Below, piece after piece: positions 8,425 to 16,077 of a stretch of DNA of 19,763 nt. The stretch is taken from NCBI GenBank assembly GCA_030917125.1, contig JAUPVH010000043.1, positions 1 to 19,763 of the forward strand, read 5' to 3'. The notes beneath the pieces are model-generated. The model ran no database searches. It worked only from the letters and a program-made list of their open reading frames with translations, and was not told the origin of the DNA. This DNA comes from Patescibacteria group bacterium (GTDB lineage: Bacteria > Patescibacteriota > Saccharimonadia > CAILAD01 > GCA-016700035). How positions within the stretch are numbered: the stretch's first letter is position 1; each line of letters opens with the position of its first letter. A program made the position numbers and the translations under genes.

Positions 8425-9462
8425 ATGGACTTATTCATTGAAGACGAACACTATTTTGGAGTCGACCTAGGCAATTCTGGGATTCGACTGGTTGAGCTTA
8501 AGCTCATTCATGATAAACCAACACTCGTAACCTATGGTGACATTGAGTTGCCTTTTGGCTTAATGAGTTCTGACGCACCAGCTGATCAGGCGCGGGTTTC
8601 TGAGGTACTTAAAAAGCTTGTGGCAGACGCTCGGGTAAGTACGAAGAACGTGGTCGCAGGACTCCCTGCCAGTAAAGTATTTGCCAGTGTGGTGAAGCTC
8701 CCTAAGATGGCTGATAACGAAATTGCTCACACTATTCGTTTCCAGGCTGATAAATACATTCCGATGCCGCTCGACCAGGTGAAGCTCGATTTCTTCCGCA
8801 TTACCCAAGATAAGGAAGCCGAAGAGATAGAGGTGCTGTTGGTGGCAACGCCTACCAGTGTGGCGAATAAGTACCTGAATATTTTCCAGCAGGCTGGCTT
8901 AGAGCTGATGGCGCTGGATATTAACGCGATTGCGCAATCGCGCTCTATGGTACCAAACGCCGATATAGATGTCGTAGTAGTTGAGTTTGCGTCACTTACC
9001 ACCGATATGGGCCTTATATCTGCAGGGGTTCCGGGACTAATTCGGTCAGTTAACGTTGGTGCAAAGTCGCTGATTCGTGTAACTTCACAAAACCTTGGTC
9101 TTGATGAAGCACAGGCTGAGCAGTTTGTTCGCAAGTTCGGTCTTACGCAGACCAAGCTTGAAGGTCAGGTGTACCGTTCTATGAAGCCACTGCTTGATAA
9201 TGTAGTTGAGGAAATCAAGCGCTCTATGGAGTTCTTCTACCAAAGCAACCCTGGTCGTAAGGTAGAAAAAGTAGTGATTACCGGTGGACCAGCATCGATT
9301 CCGGAAATGCCTGTGTATCTTGCAAATGCTCTCGGTTTGCCAGTAGAGATGGGGAACCCTTGGCAGAAGATAAGTTACGCCACTGAGTTTACCGATCGTC
9401 TCTCGGGCATGGCGTTGAGTTACTCTACGGCCGTTGGTTTGGCATTAAGGAATATGGTGTAG
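8425..9462 (+). CDS. pilM: PilM, actin-like cytoplasmic type IV pilus assembly protein
   Basis: 345 residues, the normal length for PilM. The nucleotide-binding fold is visible: FGVDLGNSGIRLVEL near residue 11 (phosphate 1), VVVVEFASLTTDMGLI near 182 (phosphate 2) and VVITGGPASIPEM near 288 (adenosine site). PilM is an FtsA/actin-fold protein that binds the N-terminal INLLP tail of PilN on the cytoplasmic face and links the membrane complex to the motor. An in-frame TAG at 8416-8418 fixes the ATG as the practical start. It heads the assembly-machine block and is followed after three bases by pilN. Confidence 0.95.
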   Translation: MDLFIEDEHYFGVDLGNSGIRLVELKLIHDKPTLVTYGDIELPFGLMSSDAPADQARVSEVLKKLVADARVSTKNVVAGLPASKVFASVVKLPKMADNEIAHTIRFQADKYIPMPLDQVKLDFFRITQDKEAEEIEVLLVATPTSVANKYLNIFQQAGLELMALDINAIAQSRSMVPNADIDVVVVEFASLTTDMGLISAGVPGLIRSVNVGAKSLIRVTSQNLGLDEAQAEQFVRKFGLTQTKLEGQVYRSMKPLLDNVVEEIKRSMEFFYQSNPGRKVEKVVITGGPASIPEMPVYLANALGLPVEMGNPWQKISYATEFTDRLSGMALSYSTAVGLALRNMV

Positions 9463-9465
9463 ACT

Positions 9466-10110
9466 ATGTCGGTTCGCATTAACTTACTTCCAGAAGCGCG
9501 CATGATTAAGCTGAAGAACCAGCAGACAAAGCGTTTGGTTACGGTTGTGTGCTTGGTGCTTTGTAGTAGTGTGGCGATTATTTTGGTTGTACTGATGTTG
9601 CTGCTTGGTGCCCGCAATATTCAGTTTGCTACGAATAAAAATACTATCGATGGTCTCAACCAAAAGATTGCGGCAAAGCAAGACGTTGAACAAGATGCCG
9701 CTTGGTTTAACGGGGCACTTGCTGAGGCAGATAAGCTTTCGAACAATCGAGTATTAATATCGCAGCTATTCGCTCGTTTAGCCGATGCTTCTCCTGAAGA
9801 CATTAAGATCACCAACCTTACCGTAGATCCAGATTACAGGGTCAAAGCTTCGGTTGAGGCGAAAGATTTTAACAATGTTGCACTCTTTATAAACGCCCTC
9901 AAATCCTACAATGTAGATTTTAATCCTATACCCGGTTTTGATAGGATTCCCGTCTTTAAAGATGTTGATGTGCAGGCGGTAACAAAGCGCAAGCAAACTG
10001 ATGATGCAAATTTTGAAGTCACTTTTACCGTAGATGAACAGTTGGTTAAAAAGTTCCGCGAAGATTCTAAAGCAAGTAATGACTCTACCGAAACTGAGGG
10101 CACAAACTAA
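9466..10110 (+). CDS. pilN: PilN, bitopic type IV pilus assembly protein
   Basis: 214 residues. The N-terminus carries the PilM-binding motif INLLPE at residues 5-10. A single membrane segment spans about 24-48, a helical linker follows, and then a ferredoxin-like domain (about 95-190) with the usual alternating strands (IKITNLTVDPDYRVKASVEA, FEVTFTVDE). Known role: forms heterodimers with PilO in the cytoplasmic membrane and transmits between PilM and the periplasmic or extracytoplasmic side. Its stop codon shares one base with the pilO start (TAATG). The tail is acidic and polar. Confidence 0.9.
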   Translation: MSVRINLLPEARMIKLKNQQTKRLVTVVCLVLCSSVAIILVVLMLLLGARNIQFATNKNTIDGLNQKIAAKQDVEQDAAWFNGALAEADKLSNNRVLISQLFARLADASPEDIKITNLTVDPDYRVKASVEAKDFNNVALFINALKSYNVDFNPIPGFDRIPVFKDVDVQAVTKRKQTDDANFEVTFTVDEQLVKKFREDSKASNDSTETEGTN

Positions 10111-10838
10111 TGGCTCCAACGAAGAAAAGTACAGCGCCAACTTCCACTAAAAAGAAAGTCGCTCCACCAGAAACACCCGGAACTCAAGCGGCCATGCAGA
10201 GTATCCGCAACTATCTGATTATTTCAATTGTAGTGACAGTACTTGTGGTGCTTGTAGGTGGTTACTTTATTTATAATCTTGCACAAGCTAATGTAAAAAA
10301 AGCCCTAGAAGTTCGCGCTCAGGAGTATCAAGTCAAATTAAGCGAAGCAAAATTGGCAAAAATTGAATCCGCAGAACCTGAGCTAGTAAAACTCAAGCAA
10401 GCCGATGGGGATAAGCCTTCAAAGTTTGATTTTATTACGCAGCGTACTCTGCCGGCATCCGAAGACTTTGAAGGTATTCTTACGATATTTAATCGTTTAC
10501 AGGAGGATCAGTCGGTAGATATTGAGTCTATCACTAAGCCATCAGCTGGTACGGCCTCTACTACTTCAGCGACGGCTGCCAAGCCAGCTTCAACTACATC
10601 GTCTTCAACTATTATTGCAGTCAAGTCGACCGGAAGTCGTGAAGCGGTAATCGGTTACTTGGAAGCGCTGGAATCTTCTGCACGCATTTTTGATTTCTCT
10701 ACCATGAAGATTACGTCTTCTCAGGGGAAGTACACGCTCGATATGCAATATAAGGTGTACGCTTTTCCTAAGCCGTCTATTGAGGCTAAAAAAGTAAATA
10801 TAGATGAATATGAAGCCAATAAAGGAAACTTCGAATGA
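10110..10838 (+). CDS. pilO: PilO-like bitopic type IV pilus assembly protein
   Basis: 242 residues. A basic cytoplasmic tail (1-34) is followed by a membrane segment at about 35-56, a coiled-coil stretch (60-95), and an alpha/beta domain in which EDFEGILTIFNRLQED and REAVIGYLEALES are typical PilO elements. An unusual Ser/Thr/Ala-rich linker interrupts the domain at about 142-171. Sequence conservation in PilO is always low, so the call rests on topology, domain pattern and its place directly after pilN. The start is preceded by GAGG with nine-base spacing. The stop overlaps the next start by four bases (ATGA). Confidence 0.85.
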   Translation: MAPTKKSTAPTSTKKKVAPPETPGTQAAMQSIRNYLIISIVVTVLVVLVGGYFIYNLAQANVKKALEVRAQEYQVKLSEAKLAKIESAEPELVKLKQADGDKPSKFDFITQRTLPASEDFEGILTIFNRLQEDQSVDIESITKPSAGTASTTSATAAKPASTTSSSTIIAVKSTGSREAVIGYLEALESSARIFDFSTMKITSSQGKYTLDMQYKVYAFPKPSIEAKKVNIDEYEANKGNFE

Positions 10839-11095
10839 AAAAACGAGATGTAATCGGTCTAGTTGTTGCAGTCGCGATTATTGCCATTGCCGGCGTGCTT
10901 CTCTATACCCAGTTAGCGCCAGCCCCGAAGGACACCGGCATTACGGTACAAGTTCCAGCGAAAGTAGTCGTACCACTTGCAGATGAAAAAGAGCAAGCTA
11001 AACTGAGCGAGCTGGAACGCTACAATGATTACTCCGAGCCTCAGGAATGTAAGGATCAGGGTGATACGTGTGGTAAAGGTCCTGGGCCAATTTAA
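10835..11095 (+). CDS. Small single-pass membrane protein at the pilP position
   Basis: 86 residues: MKKRD, one membrane helix at about 6-25, a short extracytoplasmic tail with charged helix (ADEKEQAKLSELERY), and two cysteines (72 and 79) able to form a small disulfide loop before a Gly-Pro end. AAAGGAA at 10821-10827 gives a good ribosome site and the start overlaps the pilO stop. Classical PilP is a lipoprotein of roughly 170-180 residues; this protein has no lipobox and no room for the PilP beta domain. It may be a minimal PilP substitute in a cell without an outer membrane. I do not recognise the family. Confidence 0.8.
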   Translation: MKKRDVIGLVVAVAIIAIAGVLLYTQLAPAPKDTGITVQVPAKVVVPLADEKEQAKLSELERYNDYSEPQECKDQGDTCGKGPGPI

Positions 11096-11131
11096 GTACA
11101 CACTAACTTAAGCGGGGTGGAATTGGCTTAA

Positions 11132-12925
11132 ATGCTCACACTAGAAAATCAAAAAATTATCGAGAACATGATTGTGCAGGGCAGCATTGTCCCGCACGAT
11201 GTGTTAGAAATTGCAAAACTCCGGTCTGCCAAAGAGAATAAGGGCCTCCTGCAGGTTCTCTTAGAAATGAAGGCGCTCTCCGAAGATGACTCGGTTAAGC
11301 TCATTGCGATTGCTAAAAAGATTCCGTTTGTCGATTTAATGCATCTGGAGCACCCGGTAGATCAAAAAGTACTGGAAATGGTGCCTTTAGATATTGCTAA
11401 AACCTATATGGCTGTTCCGTTTGGTGTTTCGAATAATGCCCTAAATGTAGCACTCTTAGACCCAACCAACCTGCAGGCAATCGATTTTATTTCACGCAAG
11501 ACTGGCTACACCATTAGCCCATATATTGCCTCGCAAGCCGGTATCGATTTTGTGCTAGGAATGTATAAGGAAAAATTCTCGCAAGAAGTTTCCGAGGTGC
11601 TCAAAAATATTGCTTCGGCTCAAAAAGAAGAAGTTGAGGCTGAAAAAAAGACTGTTCAAGATAATAAAAAGATTAATGATATCGTACAAGATGCGCCGAT
11701 TACTCGCGCACTCAATACAATCCTGGAATATGCTATTAACTCCCGTGCTTCAGATATTCACATCGAGCCCCGCCAAAAAGAGCTGAAGATTCGCTTCCGT
11801 ATTGATGGTATTTTGCAAGAGGTGATGACACTACCGAAGTCAACCGAGGCCGCCCTCATCTCACGTATTAAGATTCTTTCCAACCTCAAGATTGATGAGC
11901 ACCGCATCCCACAGGACGGACAGGCGGTTTATATTTTTGCTGGACGTGAGGTTGACCTTCGTATTGCGATTGCACCAATTAGTTATGGCGAGCAGGTGGT
12001 TATTCGTATTTTGGATAAAAACGCCCAAAATATCACGCTCGACACGCTCGGGTTTAGGGGGCGCAGTTTGCGGCTTATTACTTCGGGTATCCACAAGCCC
12101 CACGGCATGATCCTTTCGACTGGTCCAACTGGTTCAGGTAAGTCGACGACACTCTATGCAGTGGTTGCCGCGATTAAGTCTGTGGCGATTAATATCGTTA
12201 CGCTCGAAGATCCTGTGGAATATAAGATGGAAGGAATTAATCAAATCCAGGTGAACACCGCGGTGGGGCTTACCTTTGCTAATGGTCTGCGTTCAATATT
12301 GCGTCAAGACCCAAACGTCGTGCTCGTAGGGGAAATTCGTGATGCCGAGACGGCCGACCTGGCTGTGCAGGCTGCCCTCACCGGACACACAGTGCTTTCT
12401 ACACTCCACACCAACTCGGCCGCTGGTGTGCTCCCACGTATGCTTGATATGAAGATAGAGCCCTTTCTGATTGCTTCTACGGTAAATACGGTGATTGGTC
12501 AGCGATTGGTGCGACGCGTGTGTCAAAAATGTAAGCAAGCTTATGCGGCGCCGGGTACAGCAGTGGAACTGATTAATAAGATTATCGGACCTTTCTTGCC
12601 AAAAAATCAGGCAGAGGTGCAGGCTAAAGAGCAAGAATATGGCTATCAGGGTTTGCCACTCTATAGTCAAAACGCTTATACTTTGTATAAGGGGGTAGGC
12701 TGCGACGAGTGTAAAGAAGGTTACTCGGGGCGCATCGGTATCTTTGAAGTATTTGAGATGAATCCAGCGATGGAAAAGTTGCTCTTGAATCGGGCAACTA
12801 CCAACGATATTCAGAATCAAGCCATCAAAGATGGGATGCTCACCATGCAGCAAGACGGATATCTAAAAGCGCTCACGGGTGTTACCACTGTAGAAGAAGT
12901 GGCTCGCGTAGCCACCGATCATTAG
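11132..12925 (+). CDS. pilB: PilB/GspE-type pilus extension ATPase
   Basis: 597 residues. An N-terminal MshEN-like domain (about 1-155) precedes the ATPase core. Visible motifs: Walker A GPTGSGKST at 331-339, Asp box LEDPVEY, Walker B with GEIRD near 400, His box TGHTVLSTLHTN, and the GspE/PilB zinc site CQKC (464, 467) with CDEC (524, 527), which PilT lacks. The enzyme hydrolyses ATP at the cytoplasmic base to push pilin subunits into the fibre via PilC. The N-domain lacks a clean RLG-x2-L start of the c-di-GMP motif (the matching stretch reads KGLLQVLLEM), so nucleotide sensing is doubtful. The ATG has a weak GGGGTGG upstream at about 11 bases. pilT follows after 22 bases. Confidence 0.96.
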   Translation: MLTLENQKIIENMIVQGSIVPHDVLEIAKLRSAKENKGLLQVLLEMKALSEDDSVKLIAIAKKIPFVDLMHLEHPVDQKVLEMVPLDIAKTYMAVPFGVSNNALNVALLDPTNLQAIDFISRKTGYTISPYIASQAGIDFVLGMYKEKFSQEVSEVLKNIASAQKEEVEAEKKTVQDNKKINDIVQDAPITRALNTILEYAINSRASDIHIEPRQKELKIRFRIDGILQEVMTLPKSTEAALISRIKILSNLKIDEHRIPQDGQAVYIFAGREVDLRIAIAPISYGEQVVIRILDKNAQNITLDTLGFRGRSLRLITSGIHKPHGMILSTGPTGSGKSTTLYAVVAAIKSVAINIVTLEDPVEYKMEGINQIQVNTAVGLTFANGLRSILRQDPNVVLVGEIRDAETADLAVQAALTGHTVLSTLHTNSAAGVLPRMLDMKIEPFLIASTVNTVIGQRLVRRVCQKCKQAYAAPGTAVELINKIIGPFLPKNQAEVQAKEQEYGYQGLPLYSQNAYTLYKGVGCDECKEGYSGRIGIFEVFEMNPAMEKLLLNRATTNDIQNQAIKDGMLTMQQDGYLKALTGVTTVEEVARVATDH

Positions 12926-12947
12926 CGAATAAGCAAAGGACGTATTA

Positions 12948-14204
12948 ATGCAGCCGACAGACCCAACAACCCCAGCCCAACCCAGTGGCACTCCAGTAGA
13001 TGGTGTAACTGGCGTGGTTTCGAGTGTGCCGCCGGTTGCCGCACAAGGCGTGCCTGCCCAAGCGCCAGTACAAGCTACTTCGCCAGCAGCGGAAGTGAGC
13101 GCTGGTGATCAAGTGCATCAGGTAGAGTCTGCACCACATTCAGGTAAGCTCTCCATTGAGCCCTACTTAGAAGAAGTGATTCGTCGCGATGCTTCAGATA
13201 TCCACGTCCAGGTTGGTTTGCCGCCAATGCTCCGTGTTGATGGAGCGCTCGCGCCAATTCAGGGTGAGAAAGTTCTTACCGCTGAAGATATTGACGATAT
13301 TATTTTTAGCCTCCTCGATGACGATCAGAAAGAAGTTTATTTAAAGGACAAGGAAATCGACTTTTCGTTTGCTTATGGCGACTTGGGTCGATTCCGTGTG
13401 AATGCCTTCCACGAAAAAGGTAATCCAGCTGCAGCTTTTCGTCTGATTCCCAATAAGATTCGCACGGTTGAAGATCTTGGTTTACCACCAATTATGAATA
13501 AGCTGACAGAGTTTCCGCGCGGCTTGGTGCTTGTTACGGGTCCAACTGGTTCGGGTAAGTCGACCACACTCGCCGGTATGCTCGATAAAGTGAATCGCGA
13601 GCGGGCGATGCATATTATCACGATTGAAGACCCAATCGAGTATCAGCATCATCACAAGAAATCGATTGTGGTGCAGCGTGAAGTTCATTTTGACACTAAA
13701 AGTTTTGCCTCGGCGCTGCGTTCTAGCTTACGCGAAGACCCGGATGTGGTTCTTATCGGTGAGATGCGTGACTTAGAAACAATCTCGACCGCAATCACTG
13801 TGGCAGAAACTGGCCACTTGGTATTCGCGACCCTACACACCAACTCGGCCGCACAATCGATTGATCGTATGGTAGACGTCTTTCCACCGCACCAACAACA
13901 GCAAATCCGCATTCAGCTCGCGAGTGTGTTGCAGGGAGTTGTAGCTCAGCGACTTATTCCAATGATTGGCGGTGGTCGAATGGCGGTGGCTGAAATTTTG
14001 GTAGTAACCCCAGCAGTACGTAACATTATCCGTGAAGGCAAGACGCACCAACTTGATGCCGTCATTCAAACCGGGGCGGAGTATGGCATGCAGTCAATGG
14101 ATGCCACACTTGCACATCATATTCATGAGGGCAAGATAAGCTACGAAGAGGCTAAGAATTATGCCGTCAATTTAGAGGAACTAGACCGTTTGATGCGGCA
14201 CTAG
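12948..14204 (+). CDS. pilT: PilT, pilus retraction ATPase with proline-rich N-terminal extension
   Basis: 418 residues against the usual 340-370. The first 65 or so are Pro/Ala/Val-rich and look disordered; the PilT domain starts near SIEPYLEEVIRRDASDIHVQ. Motifs: Walker A GPTGSGKST at about 198, ITIEDPIEY (Asp box), VVLIGEMRD (Walker B), TGHLVFATLHTNSAAQ (His box) and AVRNIIREGK at about 356, the PilT-specific AIRNLIRE-type motif needed for retraction. There is no zinc tetracysteine. AAAGGA at 12935-12940, seven bases before the ATG, supports the long start and so the extension. It shares a compact operon with pilB and pilC, which implies retractable, motile-type pili. Confidence 0.96.
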   Translation: MQPTDPTTPAQPSGTPVDGVTGVVSSVPPVAAQGVPAQAPVQATSPAAEVSAGDQVHQVESAPHSGKLSIEPYLEEVIRRDASDIHVQVGLPPMLRVDGALAPIQGEKVLTAEDIDDIIFSLLDDDQKEVYLKDKEIDFSFAYGDLGRFRVNAFHEKGNPAAAFRLIPNKIRTVEDLGLPPIMNKLTEFPRGLVLVTGPTGSGKSTTLAGMLDKVNRERAMHIITIEDPIEYQHHHKKSIVVQREVHFDTKSFASALRSSLREDPDVVLIGEMRDLETISTAITVAETGHLVFATLHTNSAAQSIDRMVDVFPPHQQQQIRIQLASVLQGVVAQRLIPMIGGGRMAVAEILVVTPAVRNIIREGKTHQLDAVIQTGAEYGMQSMDATLAHHIHEGKISYEEAKNYAVNLEELDRLMRH

Positions 14205-14215
14205 GTTAATTATTC

Positions 14216-15457
14216 ATGCTAGATTTTCAATATAAAGCTAAAGACAAAACTACCGGACGCGTTATAGTCGGTACGATTCAGGCTGATAACGAAATGGCTG
14301 CTGGAAAGCTACTTTTAAAGCAAGACCTGTATCCATTAGAGATGAAGCCGAAGAAGTCTTCTGCATTTTCTACCACTAATACATCTGGCAAAGTAAAGAC
14401 TAAACATAAGGTAGTATTCACACGCCAGCTCGCTACGCTCATTAAAGCTGGTCTTCCTGTGGCCTCTGCATTGAACTCGTCGATGAGTCAGGTAGATGAC
14501 AAGCGCATGAAGGCGGTAATCTTTAAACTGACGAAGGCGGTGGAGGGAGGTACGCAACTTTCACAAGCGCTAGAACAGTATCCGGAGAGCTTTAATTCAA
14601 TTTATATATCTATGGTTCAGGCCGGTGAGGCTAGCGGTAATCTAGAAGTTACTTTAGAGCGCCTTGCTAACCAACTTGAAAAAGAGGCCGAAATAGCTTC
14701 AAAGGTTCGCGGTGCCCTCATTTACCCAATGATTGTATTGGTAGTTATCATGCTGGTTATGGGCTTTATGATGACCAGTGTGGTGCCTCAGATTGCTGAA
14801 CTCTATAAGAGTTTTGGGAAACCGCTACCATTTATCACACAAGCACTCATGTTTCTGTCTAGTCTCATTACGAAATGGTGGTTTATTACGCTCCCAGCAC
14901 TGGTTGCTATTGTCTACGGCGTCATGACTTACCTTAAAACTCCAGCAGGAAAGCGCAATGTAGCTCGCGTTAAGCTCACTATGCCACCCTTTAATCAACT
15001 TTTCCTAAAAATGTATATGGCACGTTTTGCTCGTACTCTTGGTAGCTTAGTAGCAAGCGGTATTCCGATTTTGGAGTCACTTAAACTGGTTTCTGAGAGC
15101 CTGAATAACGAGATTCTAAAGGGCGAAGTAGATGTGATGACTGAAGAAGTAAAATCTGGTCGAGCTTTATCTGAAGCACTCCAAAAAACAGAGTATTTCT
15201 TGCCGCTTGTAAGCCAGATGATTAAAGTCGGTGAAGACTCTGGAACGATGAGCGATATGTTAGACCGTTTAGCGACATTTTATGAGAATGAAGTGGATCA
15301 GGCAGTCAAGAATATTTCTACCATCATTGAGCCGGTTCTCATTGTATTTATGGGCGGTATGGTGATGTTAATGATAGTTGGTATTTTATATCCAGTATAT
15401 GGTTTAGTAGGTCAAGATTTGAGCGGTGGAGGCACTACTACAAGTAGTGGTCAGTAA
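14216..15457 (+). CDS. pilC: PilC, inner-membrane platform protein (GspF family)
   Basis: 413 residues, normal for the family. Two T2SSF domains are visible: FTRQLATLIKAGLPVASAL at about 68 and the later copy FARTLGSLVASGIPILESL. Each is followed by the helical bundle with VQAGEASGNL and IKVGEDSGTM. Membrane segments lie at about 172-192, 218-245 and 374-397. PilC sits in the cytoplasmic membrane and couples PilB and PilT to pilin insertion and removal. It starts 11 bases after pilT. The C-terminus is Gly/Thr/Ser-rich, and an inverted repeat lies over its last codons. Confidence 0.96.
   Translation: MLDFQYKAKDKTTGRVIVGTIQADNEMAAGKLLLKQDLYPLEMKPKKSSAFSTTNTSGKVKTKHKVVFTRQLATLIKAGLPVASALNSSMSQVDDKRMKAVIFKLTKAVEGGTQLSQALEQYPESFNSIYISMVQAGEASGNLEVTLERLANQLEKEAEIASKVRGALIYPMIVLVVIMLVMGFMMTSVVPQIAELYKSFGKPLPFITQALMFLSSLITKWWFITLPALVAIVYGVMTYLKTPAGKRNVARVKLTMPPFNQLFLKMYMARFARTLGSLVASGIPILESLKLVSESLNNEILKGEVDVMTEEVKSGRALSEALQKTEYFLPLVSQMIKVGEDSGTMSDMLDRLATFYENEVDQAVKNISTIIEPVLIVFMGGMVMLMIVGILYPVYGLVGQDLSGGGTTTSSGQ
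15433..15449 (+). other. Short perfect inverted repeat over the pilC 3' end
   Basis: CACTACT and AGTAGTG pair perfectly over a three-base loop within the last codons of pilC. No T-run follows directly, only AAAAATTT a few bases on, so I do not call it a terminator. It could weakly shape or stabilise the end of the assembly-operon message. Confidence 0.3.
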
Positions 15458-15461
15458 AAAT

Positions 15462-15489
15462 TTGACTACTCGGCTTAGTCTGATAATAT
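15462..15489 (+). promoter_or_regulatory. Strong promoter of the major pilin gene
   Basis: TTGACT (15462-15467) and an extended -10 TG-A-TAATAT (15481-15489) are 16 bases apart, the best promoter in the window. Transcription would begin near 15496, leaving a leader of about 39 bases. This fits the need to make far more major pilin than machine components. Confidence 0.65.
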
Positions 15490-15492
15490 AAG

Positions 15493-15502
15493 CATAAGCG
15501 TT
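15493..15502 (+). promoter_or_regulatory. CATAAGCGTT element, copy 2
   Basis: Identical to 2148-2157 and likewise three bases after the -10 hexamer, so it lies on the expected transcription start of pilA. Confidence 0.4.
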
Positions 15503-15522
15503 ATATTGAGCGCGAATATTAT

Positions 15523-15530
15523 AAGGAGGT
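15523..15530 (+). promoter_or_regulatory. Perfect Shine-Dalgarno site of pilA
   Basis: AAGGAGGT, four bases before the ATG at 15535, is the strongest ribosome site in the window. It selects this start over the in-frame ATG at 15550, giving the leader MTDKKMKKG. Confidence 0.8.
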
Positions 15531-15534
15531 CTTT

Positions 15535-15999
15535 ATGACAGATAAAAAAATGAAAAAAGGATTTACCCTAATCGAAATCGTGATTGTGCTCGCAATTGCT
15601 GCTTTGATTATGGTTGTTGTGTTCTTCGCCGTTACCGGTGCTCAGCGTGGTCAGCGAAATGATGCTCGTCAACAGCTCGCTAGTCGTACGTTGGCAGCAA
15701 TGGCTACGGTTCGCGGCAATAACAATGGCTCACTAACTTTCGGTGCAGGCGGAAATGACAGTATTGTTGCTCAGCAAACTTCATATCTGAATGGTCTGAA
15801 TGTTGGCTCAACTCCGTATACTGTTATTGCTGCAGCTTCTAAGCCTGCGGGTGGTTCTGCTTGTGACCCATCGAATACGGCTGCTGGTCAGGTAGGTAGT
15901 ACTATTGCAGTAGGTACTGACGCTGGAAAAGACTATGCAGCAGTGTGCACGGAAGGCGCAACTGCAACTGACGGTACTTGGTACGTAGCCTCTAACTAG
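15535..15999 (+). CDS. pilA: Major type IV pilin (PilA-like prepilin)
   Basis: 154 residues. A short basic leader MTDKKMKKG is followed by FTLIEIVIVLAIAALIMVVV; prepilin peptidase would cut after Gly9, leaving Phe1 and the key Glu5 of a 145-residue mature pilin. The hydrophobic helix (10-35) is followed by QRNDARQQLASRTLAAMATVRG, the amphipathic half. The globular part is Gly/Ala/Thr-rich and has two cysteines (110 and 138), suggesting one disulfide closing a C-terminal loop as in other pilins. Its own strong promoter, perfect ribosome site and immediate terminator mark it as the abundant subunit. The protein is on the short side but within the range of T4a-like pilins. Confidence 0.92.
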   Translation: MTDKKMKKGFTLIEIVIVLAIAALIMVVVFFAVTGAQRGQRNDARQQLASRTLAAMATVRGNNNGSLTFGAGGNDSIVAQQTSYLNGLNVGSTPYTVIAAASKPAGGSACDPSNTAAGQVGSTIAVGTDAGKDYAAVCTEGATATDGTWYVASN

Positions 16000-16015
16000 A
16001 TTCTCTCGTAAGTCA

Positions 16016-16044
16016 CCAAACAAGCCCCTTATGGGGCTTTTTGG
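16016..16044 (+). terminator. Intrinsic terminator after pilA
   Basis: AAGCCCC (16022-16028) pairs perfectly with GGGGCTT (16033-16039) over a TTAT loop, and flanking CCAAA/TTTGG lengthen the stem past one bulged C. The T-rich run at 16038-16042 lies on the 3' side. It should end the pilA message 17-45 bases after the stop codon. Because the outer arms are A/T symmetric it could act from both sides, though no gene on the minus strand needs it. Confidence 0.85.
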
Positions 16045-16070
16045 TTATTGGTTAAGCTTTCCCATATAAT
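16041..16070 (+). promoter_or_regulatory. Promoter of pilD, leaderless type
   Basis: A perfect TATAAT (16065-16070) lies seven bases before the ATG at 16078. TTGGTT (16041-16046) is a possible -35 at 18 bases and overlaps the tail of the pilA terminator. Transcription is expected to start on the start codon itself. Confidence 0.6.
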
Positions 16071-16077
16071 GGGGGAG

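Noticed and set aside
11092..11111. TTAAGT/ACTTAA inverted repeat between the 86-aa gene and pilB
   Set aside because: Six AT-rich pairs over an eight-base loop with no T-run; too weak to call an operator or terminator.
12407..12423. A 17-base identity with 13836-13852, and near-identity of the two Walker A coding stretches, between pilB and pilT
   Set aside because: Both fall on the most conserved ATPase motifs (TLHTNSAA and GPTGSGKST) and are explained by protein homology with similar codon choice, not by a mobile repeat.
16048..16077. Longer PilD from the TTG at 16048
   Set aside because: It would place the start upstream of a perfect TATAAT box and adds ten residues that are not needed for the family; the ATG at 16078 fits better.
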